From Lucifuga dentata (lineage: Eukaryota; Chordata; Actinopteri; Ophidiiformes; Bythitidae), in contig VXCM01003123.1 of the NCBI GenBank assembly GCA_014773175.1, positions 1 through 64,000 of the forward strand: a stretch of DNA of 64,000 nt, given 5' to 3'. Below the pieces are notes generated by a model that made no database searches, was not told where the DNA came from, and worked only from the letters and a program-made list of their open reading frames with translations. Below, in pieces: positions 12,701 to 25,370 of this stretch. The translations under genes and the position numbers were made by a program. Each line of letters opens with the position of its first letter. Position 1 is the first letter of the stretch.

Positions 12701-15700
12701 CCTGGCTTGGCAGACTCTCTCTCCTTCATGATGTCAACTGCTGCTAAGTGATGGTGCCAGGCTTTCTTTGACGTCAGCTGTAATTTCACTCTGTAAGCAA
12801 ATCTGTCCATTTCCTCTTCGTGCTTTGTTCTGAAGAACATTACACTGTGAGCAGAGACTTCACACATTCTAAAGACGCTTAAAGAAAAACACTGTCAGTT
12901 TTAATGGGGACATATTATAGGGATTTCTGTGTTCTTAGTTTCAATTAGGACCAACTTAATTTTGCAATATTTGAATGTGCAAAAATATGTTGATTCCCTT
13001 TGACTCTCCCTTGTTACCACAAAGATGTTCCCACTGAGTGAAAACAGGTAGCTCTGTTCTGATTGGCCAGCTGCATCAGGCCTGTGCTGGCAACATCATG
13101 GACTGAGAAACATGATGCGGGCCAAAAATTTGCTCGCTAGCTTAAAATTTCATGTGTGTATCTAACCATCTGTGTAGACGTGTAAATTTAAATGTGTTAC
13201 ATGTTGATGTTATCATGCTACGGAAGTAAAGGACTAATCAAAAATAAAGCTTTCAGGGCAGTTCAGGACCTATGGATTTGGCTTTCTTTGACAGCGTTCA
13301 GCACACACTCCCTGTTATACTGCATTATCAAAAAAATAAATAAATAAATAAAAATAAAAAAAATAAAATAAAAGGAAATGACAAAAATCACAATGTGAGC
13401 TCTTTCAGTAACTTCAAGCAAAATTCAGATTTAAAAACAATTCTCACCTGTAACTGAGAGACAATCCAGATTTTTTTTTTTTCNGGGGGGGGGAGGTGCT
13501 ATTTTGACATTTCTGTGTTGTTTTACAAGATGAACTAAATATGAGAGGAAGGAATGACATGCAATTATATCATGATCTGAGCTTGAGGCCTTAATATCAA
13601 CATCTTATGATACGAAGCTGCAGTGCCAAGAAGTGGTAAAAACATTGTTCATAGTTCTCCAGATACACACTCAGAACATTTGGACCCTTATGTGGTACAG
13701 AAAGTCTCCCCAAAATTATTCAATCTTGCCATTTTGCGGGCAGACACAACCACTGACTAAATCAAAAATCAGTCAGTGAGGAACAGCTGAATACAAGCTG
13801 TTAGTCTGTTTGGTGGAGTTTTTCCTGTCTTCAGATTTTCCTCTGTAACGTTCCCAATGTCTCCTTTCTTCTCTAAATCCTCCTCTGAGCACCCTGCACA
13901 CAGTCATGTGACATCTGCAAAATCAATAAAGATTTACATCCCAGAACAAGAGGAAATGCAGATTCTAAACCACATCCTTAGGTGGAACATGGCCTGGCCT
14001 GAGCTAAGATGAAACGCACGTTATTAAATGCACATAACTATAGAACTGATATAATGCAACATCTGTAGTTACCTTTCCCTGTACAGACACAAGAGTCTTT
14101 CGCAAGCAGCCCCCCATAAGCATTATGTACTCCACACATGCAGATGTTCAAATCAGATGCACACACACACATCGCATAAGTTCCAATCCATGAGATCAAG
14201 ACAAATGGAATAAATGGCAAGGCTAAATTATTATTTTGTGTAGTTGCAAGTTGCATCATAGCAAATTACCATTATAGAGACAAACCAAGTTTTTTTTAAA
14301 TGTTGTATTGTCCCATAGTAGATGTCTAATTTCATATATTATTAGGATTTTAAGTCGATTGTCTCACCGATGTGGATCCCTGTTATATCTCTGTAGTCTA
14401 CATCCTCAGTGACTGGAAAGACAGGAAGAGAGAGAAGAAAGAGTGAGAAACTGGCAGAAATCCACACGTACTCCAAGTATAAGCAATATGATCTGATCCA
14501 ACTCTCCTCATATTTTGTTTTAGAAATAGTGGAAAAAAAACTAGTAAGAGTTTTATAAGAAATTGCATCCACATTTTGATGATATTAATAATTACTCTAC
14601 TCTTAGGGGTTGGTGATCAAAAAGAAAAGCTATCAGTTGTAGTTATAGTTAATACAACTCCTTAAATCTTTGAACACTAAAAGCTGAAACATACTGTACA
14701 TCATGTCCTGTCATTATGTTGAAGGCAGCAAAAAAAAAAAAAAAAAAAAAAAAAAGCAAATTCAGACTGACAGTACCTTCCTCCTCATCTGCGGAGCATG
14801 TGGAGAAAACAAGAGTGGTGAGTCGAACATGAGGAGAGCAGAAGGAAGGTTTGGCTCACCTACGACCTCGACCTTCAGGCATGGCCTATGTCACCTCTCA
14901 GCTTTGCACTGAAGGATCTTGAATATGTTTATTGGAAATTGTTAAAAGCTTTTTATTCTTTTCAGATGTGGTGATTTTTATGGACAAATATTGGTGGATC
15001 ACCTGCTGGTTTGATTCGCTGAGGCTTGAACAGGGCTTTGGGGCGCTGCAGGGCGACTCTCCTGTAGGAAGCCACATAAAACCGAATCAAAGTCAGTTTA
15101 TTAAACCCCTGGAGTCTAAATTAATTTTTGAAATTTTACTTTTCACTGAATTTGGCTTTATTTACTAGACAGGACAACAGATTTTAGCTTGACTGCCAAG
15201 CCTGTAAATTACAAATAAGATATCAAAAATAGCTTGGTTTTGTTTGGAGTGTAATAGACTCAANCAAGCCTGTAAATTACAAATAAGATATCAAAAATAG
15301 CTTGGTTTTGTTTGGAGTGTAATAGACTCAATCAAAAACAGATCAAATGACAATCAAGAGCAGAAAAACATTTGAGATTCTCTTTGAGCATAATTGTTTG
15401 AGGAAAAAAAAAATCAAATTTTCCAGAATTAGTCATTTTTTGTTGAACTTTATTCTAGATTTTTTTGCAATGTTTATTTATGAAAAATGTTCCCTCATGG
15501 AATTTTTTTATTCAAGTATCAAGGTTTTTCTAGAAAATTGTGTGTGAAAATAGCTGAACTGACAATAGAAGTACACCTCTCATGGAGCTGCTGCGAGGGG
15601 ATGAGCCTTGCCCAGGTGTTGCTGTCTCCATGGCAACAAGCTTGCCACCAAGTGTCATCCTCCATGCTGACTATCTGCAGGATTTCGCCCTTTTTAAAGG

Positions 15701-18700
15701 CTATTGCTGCATCCTTGCATGGGATGGTTGGATCTTCATGAGGGTCATAGTCAAAAAGCGTCCGCACAAACAGCTGGGGAAGAAACGGTTTCATGTTTTA
15801 GCTTTCGAGCAGTCAAACTGTTGATGAAGGAAAGAACAAGAGAGCAGACTTCACTTTAGGAAAATCCCCATTTCATGCCAATGTTAATTTTCATGCTTCC
15901 TCTCCTTTTCTACTGAGACCATGTGAACTTTTTTTGTATCTTGGAAATCAACACAACACCTTTGTCTCATACTATGCAACACTTTTGGTGTTGTTTTTGG
16001 GAAATAACCATGACCACCGAAAACGGATTATTTTACAAATGCTCTCTTTCCTTTCTTAATTTGAAAATGAGAGATTTCTTTCCTCAAGCGATAGATTCAT
16101 TCTTAGCATTAAACTGAGCAGCTATTGCTCCATTAAGGAGAGATGTGACGTGTGGGAAATGACTTCCTCAAATGATGTGAACTGTAATGTAGTTTTATCA
16201 TTGATGGATGATCTGGGTTTGCGTCTTGACAACCACATTGTTGTAGTGACAGAATGATGGCAAAAACACAAAATATGACCAAACACATCAGATACTCTTG
16301 ACTTCATCTCTGTTTACTAAAACCAGGTGGGCACTTTTTTTTCCCAGTGTAGCCTAAAAAGATTGCACTGGAGCAAAAACGTGATATTAACAATACCTTC
16401 TTCTTATTTGCTGACACCTCTTCTTTGGTGAATGCGGGAATGATTGTGAACGTAACGTCACTCTGAGAACGAGCCTATGTAAGAACAGCAAACTTAATTT
16501 ACAATATAAGAAAGAGGGGGGAAAAAGCAGAGAGAAATAGAAACAGCCAATAAGGAGAGTTGAGGCAAACCAGAAGAAGAAGAACTTCTTTTGGCTTCTT
16601 GTGCTCCAGTGAGACTCCGTTCACTTCTTTCAGCTTGTCTCCTTCATGGATCAGGCCTTCAAAGCATTACACACATGGAGAACAGCAAATTTAATGTGCA
16701 CCACCATTGTAATTGTGGAACAATGTTATGTGAAGGAAGTGAAGACTTTACACAGCTGCAAGTTTTATTGGTTTACCACTTTTGTCAGCTGCACCTCCTC
16801 TCAAGATCAGTGCCACAACAATAGCTCCAGTGGATTTATCCCTCTTAATTGTAGCCCCCTGTGTGCACGTGTTGAAGGTGGTGATGGATGCATGGATGAC
16901 TAACAACCAGAAAAAAAGATGGATGAAAGATGGATAGGAAATGATGGACAGAGACAGGGAGAGATGGTGAGGCAATGACAGCCAGCGAAAGAGAGAGAGA
17001 AAGATTGAAAGCAACATGTTGATTTTATTACAGTCCAGACGAGCTTCTTATTTAGACTCACTTCATTCCAATGAAAATTATTTGTACCAAGACGGAACCA
17101 TTTAGCTGCATTCATGTAACACACAAAGCTCTGGAAAAGGTTATCCAAATCAGCATTATTTTCAACAGATGTTATTGATGTGGAGCAAATGGCAATGGAA
17201 AGAGCATCTTATGTAGTTGACTACAATCAGCTCATGCCGGGTGTAACCCTGTTGTCTGGAAAATGGGAACGCACTGGATCGATCAAAGAGACTATAAAAA
17301 AAAAACCGGTCAGTCCCCTTCCAATCTAGTTTTGGGATCAATACAAAAGTATGTTTTCTATTATTGGTTCTAAGTATGTTCCCTCCTGAAAGCTAAGCCA
17401 CTAACACAATAGCATGCACACTCACATTAAATTATTATCATATTTGATCTAGTAATCATATTTTTCTTTAAAAAAAAAAAAAAAAAAAAGGTTAAATATG
17501 CTTCCAGTCGGTTGCGATAGTTTCACTGGATTCTAATACGGGAATTTTCCACAAACAATGACAATAGCTTGGAACACGATGGAATAAGGCAGATTACCGC
17601 GCTTGCATTGAGAAAATGAGCCGTGATTGAACAATGCTGTAAGTATGCTGTGCGTCACAGCAGATATATGGCAGCAGAAAGTGGAAGAATTGACTCTGTA
17701 CAGTCACATTTGAAAAAATAAAGCAGCAGCCCAGAGGCAAAGGTGATCCAGCCTGTTGCAGAAACCTTTTCTTATGTTTCCTCTCATACTGAGGGCTTTG
17801 GTCCTGGCTACATCTTGGCGTACGTGGCTTTAGCAGTCTCACTCTTTGACAACATGACATAAATTCAGTCACCACAGAAACATTTTGCTTTGAGTCTCTT
17901 GTATTCCTTTATGTCTTTGCCCTGCCTGTCTACGCCAGATATTGTTGCTGGACAAATTACACATTTTCAAACCCAGTTACCTTGTTACATGGTTGTCTTA
18001 ACTTAAATACCTGCAGTTTTACATTGACCACACTGCCTTGCTTGTTTTGTACTCAATTACAAGGCTAGGTTGACCAAATTAGAAACAGGCTGACATGTAG
18101 TAAGTCTGCAGCAGCGAAGTTACAGTTGGGTTTTGAAAGGCATTTAAGGATTTTGTTGGATAGCAGGAAAGCACTATTTTTATATTTATAGCGTGACGGT
18201 GGACAACATAGAAGCAACAAAGCTTTCATTAAATTCAACTACATTCTCTGTCTACAGTTCATAAGCCAAATAGGAAACAGATACCCTTTTTTTTAAACTT
18301 TGCCTCTGAAATATTCATGTTTACTGACCAGAGGCTCTTTGTTTTTGACAAGACTGACGATTTTGACGGTGTTCTCATCCTCCTCCAACACACCATCAGG
18401 TATCGGTGGTAGAGTAGGACCAAAGTCTTCCTGAGCAATGGCATCATGGACAGACAGGAGGCTCTGTGGTGGAAACATACATCTGTATTCAGTGGGGTCA
18501 AGAATTCAAAATCCTGTGAATGTGAGCCACTGAATCACCTTGATGCATTTGACCTTAGATGGAAGAAAATCACCATTGGCAAGGTCCTGTTCTGTCTTGA
18601 ACCAGCAGTACACTCCAAACAAAATGGAATGCTGGCTAACAAACTGCTGTTGGATACACCGTTACAAACAAATGCCAGTATTCTCAGTGGAGCTTGAAGT

Positions 18701-21232
18701 TTATTCATTTAAAGGCATCATTCTAGAAAAAAGGTGAGCTAAAGGTAGTTTTTACCCAATGCAGTGCTAGTAGCAGGTTAAAGGACCTTGCATTTTGAAT
18801 GTTTGAGCCTAATATATTCAATTTTCATACATGTAAGGTTACTGACAATCATTTCCAAAGCATATACTACTGGAATGGTGAGTTAATTTTTTTTTCCTAC
18901 CTTCCAGACCACCATTGGTTTCAGTTCATTCTGGGACCCTATTAAAATCAACTTATTGATACTTGACATGTTCTTGGGATAGGTAATCCATCATTGTGAA
19001 CAAGCTATATTCAGGTTTTTTCGAAGTTTCGTAATTTTAGCGTTTAAGCACAATAAAAAGCAGGAAGTGAATGTATGTCTCCACTGGGGAATATAGTCCC
19101 AAAAGAAGATCTGTGTTTTCGAAAAATTTTAACGACTGTGACTTCATAATTTTGTGCAATTATTAGAAGGCGAAACATCGATTTTTAAGGTGGGTATATC
19201 GCATGAATATTTGAATTTGAAAGATTAAGAGATTTTGCAAAATATCATTAAAGCTGAAGTACAGTTTTATCCTTTGGGAAGTAATTGTCAGTAATGTTAC
19301 ATGTATGAAAATTAAATATATTAGTCTCAAACATGCAAAATAGATGGTATGGTCCTTTAAGTTAGAGATGGTTAAATGTAAAAACAAAGTTAGAAATACT
19401 TATTGCTTAGCTACACATAAAGAAACCCACAAACAATCACATGACACAGTTGACTAATTGAAGCTGACTTGTACTCAGTGGCAGGAAACAAGACTGCACA
19501 AAAATTTTGACAAGTCTCGCTGGCTGGGATGCAGCATCTACAATGAGACTCAAGCCAAGTGCTGCACTTTCAAGGTTTCAAACTGACAGTTTTGCCAGTA
19601 CCAATATGCCAAATTTGATTATGTTTGGATTACAAAGTCAGCCTGTGGGCAACCTGAAACTAAGCCTCTACAGCACAAACAGTGCTCCTGCCTGTAGTGC
19701 AAAGTGTGACACAAGTTAGGAAAACCTCCTTTTCCAGCCTGTTTTTGAATTGATGTATTAAACAAACTTTTTGTTAGCTTTGGCAGCGTGAAAAGCCCAA
19801 TGTTTGTTTGCAGAAAAACAATATTCTGGATAAACTGTAACTTTTAATGTGAGGCCTGGAGAAAATACAATGTGTACCATAAATATATTAGAAAGAATGA
19901 GAAGAGACTTAATTTCAACAATCAGCCACTCCATCTGTTAGTTCATCTACTTGTTACCACCATGTCTATCAGCAGTTATTCTGCTTTTCACCTGCCAACA
20001 TGCGAGCAATGGGTCTCTGGTCACTTTCAGAGGCAGGTTTTCAAAAGTAAACATTCATTTACGGGATATTATACTGGGTGTCTCTCATAGGAATGTGTGA
20101 CTCCTGCATTTGGGCCAAGAACAAACAGGTCATTAAGGCTGTTTAAACAAACCTGTTGGTTCTCGACAGCTTCAGCTCCTCATTAAGCGCTGACTTCTGC
20201 AGTTCACTAAGGACTGTATGCTGTGTGTGTGTGTGTGCGTATGTGTGTGTGTGTTTATGTGTGTGAGTGAAATACTGTATGACTGTCAGCAGATCTGAAA
20301 TAAGAAAACATGCATTTGAGAAATCTGGCCACTACATAAATGAGCACTGATACATATTACTCACGCGTGGATTAGCTTCAGTGTTGGTGTGTTTAATAGA
20401 TGTCAGCACCCCTTAGTGAGAGGATAATGAGGTGAAATCAATTTTTAAAATTTTAAAGTTGGATCAATTTGTCACTTTTAATGACTCACATGAGAGCCAC
20501 ATAGTAGGATGTACAGCACAGTGTTATATACCTGGTAATCTGTGTAATAAATTCAAGGCTTCAATGCCTGAAGAATGTCAGAACAGCTCCGATGAAGCAT
20601 GACTGTCAATGTGGAAATGTGCGCATTAGGTTTAGCTGCTGTTTTCATTATACATATTAAGAATAAGTGTGTTTCATTGTTAATGAGGCTTTCAGGTTGA
20701 AGCACCGAGGGAGAAGGCAGCAAAACACCATAAACACCATCTTACATTGGACTAATTTCCAGCTTCATAAATGGTCCATGTGAATGATCATTACAGGACA
20801 TGCTTCAGTGACAGAAAACTGCATTCCCATACAATTTGGGGTATGTTATGGTGCATGTGTGTGTTCATGTAATGGAGATGAAGGGATCAGTTTTACAGGT
20901 TGCATGACTCCTATAGTTGACTGGACAAAGGAATTGGCTGAGAAAGTATGAGACTGACACACATGTCTCGGTAGAGGAACATAATATATCACCATGGAAG
21001 AAACTTGTCTTCACCTTAAAGTGGGGTTTGGAAATGAGGGCAACCAGCTCTTTGACTTCAGATATGCACCCCTTGTGTATCAGCTCTTCCACCACCTAAA
21101 GTCACAGAGAAAGAGACAAGAACAAAGAGAAGCGGGACATAGTTTTATAATTATAAATCATGGCCTGAATGAGGCTGGTTCTCTTTTCTAAAGCTCATTC
21201 TAATCCCTGAAATCCCTGAGACTGAAAAACAA

Positions 21233-21281
<49 letters not shown>

Positions 21282-21305
21282 NGAGAGAGAGAGAAAGAAG
21301 GAGAA

Positions 21306-21339
<34 letters not shown>

Positions 21340-23372
21340 GGCATCAATGATGCATTATCAATACTGTCATCATTTCTTATGGTCTCACTTTGCTTTTCCT
21401 GTTTTTGTTTTCTCTTTAGTCACCATCAGACAATGTTTCTGACTCCTCAAGAGCATGTGACAATTGTGGTGACAGTTAAGACGCAGCGGTGGAGACTGAC
21501 TGTGTGCAGCCATCTCCTTGTCAAGCGTATTACTGTAATGACTTCTACTGCTTCAAGATGTCGAGGCACACTCCAGAAACACAATGCATGAAGGTCATTA
21601 GTTTCCACTGTGAGCAAACAGAAGCCTCTCTGAGGGGAAACAGACCCATGGTTTGGCCCTTCCAGTAGGTCCTGATGATTTAAGCCAGGCGGAGAGTGGC
21701 TGTCGAACCAAATCTGAAGCACAAGGAGTGAAAGGAAGGAGAGGGAGAGGAGTTTGGGGAAGAGGATGAGGGGAGATAGAAAGTATGGAAACATGGCAGA
21801 AACTACAGTATGTAGGGTAAAGAGAGGAGGTGAAAGGAAGGAAATAGAGGGGAAGGAGAAAGGATACAAAGGAGGAAAGGAAGGCTGGAGATAATGGAGT
21901 GTTTTGGGGAAGAGAAGGGAGAACAAAGTTGGGGGAAAAAAAGACAAAGACGGGCCTGTTAGAACAAGAGGAAAAACCAGGAAATAAAGAAAGTAAGCAG
22001 TAACGAAAGTCTGAAAAATTAGTAACAAAAACAAAAATAGTATATTAACCATCCAGTCCAAGATTTTTTCTTTTTCTTTTTCTTTTTCTTCTTCTTCTTC
22101 TTCTTCTTCTTCTTCTTCTTCTTCTTCTTCTTCTTTTTGGGTTGATTTTTCTTTTTTAAAAACTTTATTTCCCCCTAAAATTGCACAGATAATTGCTTCG
22201 CTTCCTTTTAGCCTACAGACATTAATGTGGCTTTCTTTGTCAGATCAGAATCCCACATTCCTTCGGGTTTCTTCCCTTGTTTTATGACTTACAAATGCTA
22301 AAGAAATTACAGAAATGACCTGCATACTATTGACAGCAATAATTCAGGGTTAAATAAGATGCTACACTGAGGGAATGGAGAGTTTAAGTAGATATCTGGG
22401 TCACGGCTGTTGTGGGTGTGCTTTGTGTCACTTCATCTTAAATGTGAAATTAATTGTATTCCTCCATCCTGAAATATTAGATGATTCACAAAATGATTTT
22501 AGCAGCCTAATGCTCTGCAGTGTCCTTGGTGACTTAACTTTTGAAGTACAAATACACAATAGCTGCTTCAGTCACATCATTATGTGCCAGCAAAATTGAT
22601 TAATTGTGATAATATCCAAGATGACACAGACATGGGATTCCATTTCAAAACTCAGTACATAAATGACAATCTGCATTCTGCTCATGTTTGTGTGTGACAG
22701 GAGAGTTCTCCGTATGACAGTGAAATATCTCTGTTTTTCCTTCTCCCATAAAGCTATCATCCTCGGGCAACATGTCAATCTGCAAAAGATGTTTGCAGAG
22801 AGTCGCTTACATCTAAGGCCAGGCTCGCTGCGCACTCCTGGACCGGGATCGGGCTCCGCTTCTCAAAATGTTTCAGCCGCTCATGGATCTGGCAAATCAG
22901 AAAAGTACCATGATAAAGGTTCGCTGAACAGTAAAGCAGCAAAAAGGCACTTTAGCTCACAAAATCAAAACAATATTCCCAACCAAATGCAAAAATAATG
23001 CCATATTGCATATCAATATACTATGGCAATGTCTTTGAAGTAAGTATTGCTGCTTTCAGCATATATTTGCATACAATGATTTCTTTAATCATTAAGTTCA
23101 TTACAAATGTGAATATAATGACCAAACAGACTAGGCAGACTGAGACTGCTATACTATTGTCTGGGCAATGAGACAGGTTTAAAAATAGATACTGGAACCT
23201 CAGAGAGAAGAGAATAAATCAAAGTAAAGAGAGTAGACATGATGTGTCTTCACCTTGAAGAGCAGGTGGAGCTTCTTCTCCATCAACATGTTGTGGAGGA
23301 ACTGGTAGTCCTCCTCTCTGTCTGTATGAGACTCTGCTCCAGACATCACGGACAATAGAAGCCAGCATACAC
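5048..23372 (-). CDS. mpp7: p55-type MAGUK scaffold protein, MPP7-like (MPP3/4/7 group); first coding exon not found
   Basis: A membrane-associated guanylate-kinase scaffold that joins polarity proteins (Dlg/Lin7/CRB type partners) at cell junctions. Exons read on the minus strand: 23372-23254 (first L27, [12 protein letters not shown]), 22888-22811 ([13 protein letters not shown]), 21095-21015 (second L27), 18463-18329 (VHDAIAQ, VKNKEPL), 16858-16777, 16656-16571 and 16474-16397 (PDZ), 15773-15577 (SH3, DDTWWQA), 15061-15003, probable 12-nt microexon 14788-14777 and 14412-14368 (hook), about 11981-11812, 9237-9157, 8999-8906, 8203-8095 and 7008-6865 (guanylate-kinase-like), 5278-5048 (C-terminus, [12 protein letters not shown], stop). 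Phases agree across almost all joins; total about 580 residues, near the family size of about 575. The start-codon exon and one hook exon before 11981 were not found. The exon at 11.8-11.98 kb contains an assembly duplication. Subtype is inferred: the PDZ, SH3 and kinase domains look MPP7/MPP3-like, the hook and C-terminal tail are MPP4-like, and the head-to-head wac neighbour favours MPP7. Confidence 0.87.
5655..5765. repeat. dispersed repeat pair, copy A
   Basis: About 80 percent identical by eye to 7482-7590: 'agtatgaaccaactctg', 'tttctttaagaagtg', 'ctcaaacaactgcattggcc'. Both are in the last two MAGUK introns. Confidence 0.55.
7482..7590. repeat. dispersed repeat pair, copy B
   Basis: Direct-orientation partner of 5655-5765. 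The two flank a MAGUK exon (7008-6865) and could promote unequal recombination. Confidence 0.55.
8284..8826. mobile_element. mpp7: TTAAAGGACC palindromic element, copy 2
   Basis: Left end TTAAAGGGCCATATCAG, right end ATTGTCCTTTAAA, inverted arms as in copy 1. It lies in a MAGUK intron between the 8203-8095 and 8999-8906 exons, only about 80 nt from each exon. Confidence 0.7.
11019..11706. mobile_element. TTAAAGGACC palindromic element, copy 3
   Basis: Left end TTAAAGGACCATACCATCC and right end GGTATAGTCCTTTAA with inverted arms. The right arm contains a 101-bp assembly duplication (11522-11622 = 11624-11724), so its true length is about 580 bp. MAGUK intron. Confidence 0.75.
12900..13100. 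repeat. dispersed repeat with TTGGCCAGCTGCATCAG core, divergent copy
   Basis: Has 'ggggacatattatagggatt' at one end and 'ttctgattggccagctgcat' at the other, the same order as in the 59-kb and 62-kb copies. MAGUK intron. Confidence 0.4.
18778..19360. mobile_element. TTAAAGGACC palindromic element, copy 4 (intact arms)
   Basis: A 583-bp copy flanked by TTAA on both sides (TTAAAGGACC...GGTCCTTTAA), with inverted arms of about 80 nt or more ('gagcctaatatattcaattt' on the left and its inverse on the right). TTAA targets are typical of piggyBac-type elements, but here TTAA could also be part of the element itself. Confidence 0.75.
21234..21340. repeat. (GA)n microsatellite with n
   Basis: Long (GA)n with an unresolved base at 21282, so the true length is uncertain. 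MAGUK intron. Confidence 0.9.
22066..22135. repeat. (TTC)n tract
   Basis: TTTTTC then about 17 TTC units; lies just after a strongly purine-rich plus strand (21716-22000). Confidence 0.9.
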
Positions 23373-23387
23373 CTGAAAGAGGAGGGG

Positions 23388-23431
<44 letters not shown>
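23388..23431. repeat. (CA)n beside a MAGUK exon
   Basis: About 20 CA units ending 16 nt upstream of the splice acceptor of the first L27 exon (minus strand). Confidence 0.9.
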
Positions 23432-24324
23432 ACATCAATGAGCATCTGCACCTGCGTCTGTCTTTAAATTTACAGGGGGACTGTTTTGAAGGTTATGAGG
23501 TGAGGTCAGGAATCAAAATACAGGGGTCAAAGGTTAAACAGAGGGTGTGATGAAATGCCTCCCATAGGGAAACACTTAAAAGGCTCATATTATAATGACC
23601 AGTGCTTTATTTTCCATTTATCCATAAGGACAGGATGTGGAAAGTAGAAAGAATACAAAGAAAAATAAACAAAAACCCCTAAGCAGCTAAAATGACATAT
23701 TACACATTGCTTGTTGCACAACCTTTTACAATCTTTACATACTTCTGTGTTCAAAGCAACAAGTGTTGATCTAAGAGTGTGAATCTGAGGAAAAGATAGA
23801 GAAAGAAAATAAATATATATATATATATTTTTCATTGTTTCTAAAACATCTCTTCTGATATTTGACTGCCCCCTACTGCTGGTAATGGATATTTCAATGT
23901 TCTTATTAATGTGCCACCACTCATTAGATTGTCAATAAACTATTTTTTTTTAAATCAGGTTTTGTTCATAACATACATAGTTGCTGCTCTTTAATACATA
24001 AAATTTAATTTCTGCTGTTACATTATCAGTATTGTTTATCATTAAAACAAAATACTGGATAAAAAGAATTCCTATGACTATAGGTTAATGGTTATCTGTT
24101 AGATCTATATTTTGGTTAATTTAAACTAATTTGTCTATGATATACAGACATGTACATTTCTATTTAAAACCAGTTTAACTCCAAAATGAGGATTGTCTTG
24201 GGGGAAAAAAAGCTTTAGTTTGATGATACAGTTTGGGTCTGGAAGCAGAGTTTGTCCAATATCTTCCTTTAGATTGGCTGAAGGATCATATTTATTATTT
24301 CAAGCCCCAATAATAATATAAATA

Positions 24325-24717
24325 TACACACTATAGGCCAGAAGTTTGAGGCCATCCCCAGATTTAGCATGAGCAGACTGTGTAGCAAGTTAATCCCAAA
24401 TGATGTGGGAGAAGGCAGACAGCAGGCTATTGAATAGAATGTTGAAACACATAAGCAGGGAGTTGGAACACAACTGGAGTGCCAGTGCACTATACAGACT
24501 GGGCATACCTTCATTAACAAGCATTTCTTAAGCCATAGTGGCTACATAATGTGCTGTGTTGTTGACAAATTCTTCTTGAAAACTAATTAGTAACATTTCT
24601 TTTATATATTTCTATCATTTCCTGTGCAATAAATTGTAAAACAAACAGTGTATTGATGATTTTTTTTTTTTTCTTTTTAATCTAGGGGTGGCCTTAAACT
24701 TCTGGCCTGTAGTGTAT
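24325..24717. mobile_element. Tc1/mariner-type MITE with GGCCAGAAGTTTGAGGCCA ends
   Basis: Left terminal repeat 'actataggccagaagtttga' faces right 'aacttctggcctgtagtgta', with TA at both borders. About 390 bp, no coding capacity. Confidence 0.7.
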
Positions 24718-25289
24718 ATAATAAATATATAATATATAATGAGCAACTAGCAGATATTACACCTAATTTACGAAACAAATTGAGGGCATGGCATCTGTCT
24801 CTTATATTGTTTAGCTCAGGGGAACATGCAAAATTGATCACACCAGAGGCTGCTCGTGTATTTAGGACCAGATCAGGGTGGCCATTGTCCCTCAAAACCA
24901 AGACCAGCTGAGCTGCATTTGGACATCCAGAGGTTGCAGTGTCAGACTGAGCAGATTGTAAAAGAGACTGTCTCTTGTTCAGTCAATATCTGTCAGTTCC
25001 AACATAAATCAGGCCAGTGGACAATCAATACAGCAACCACAGGATGCGGAACATTGTTAATGTTTCTTTCCACATGACTGCAGACAGGCACAGGGATTTC
25101 ACTGAATCTGAGGTTTGCACATCCTCAGTAACCTTCAGCTAAAAGATCTCTGAATTTAGATTATACTGTATCTAAATATAGATTATTTTATTTAATTTTG
25201 TCTTATTTCATTTTTTTTACTTTATCCTATTTTACTCTTAGTTTTTAAATGTTTATTTTGTTTTTACTGTCTTTTAAATGTTGTTTTAA

Positions 25290-25370
25290 TGCATTATTTA
25301 TGTAAAGCATTTTGAATTACCTTTGTGTTTGAATGGTGCTATATCAACAAATTTGCCTTGCCTTGCCTGA
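25290..25370. repeat. LINE-type 3' end with TTGCC tandem tail
   Basis: 'aaagcattttgaattacctt' followed by 'gtgctatatcaacaa' and a tandem 'ttgccttgccttgcc'. This resembles the tails of fish LINE/SINE families. Confidence 0.5.

Noticed and set aside
14038..14259. Possible extra MAGUK hook exon ([12 protein letters not shown] with donor AAAG|GTAACT)
   Set aside because: It slightly resembles the MPP4 hook, but no acceptor gives the phase needed to join 14368 and 11981.
21447..22061. 204-codon minus-strand Leu/Phe/Ser/Pro-rich frame
   Set aside because: Low-complexity translation of a purine-rich stretch; no exon structure. It lies inside a MAGUK intron.
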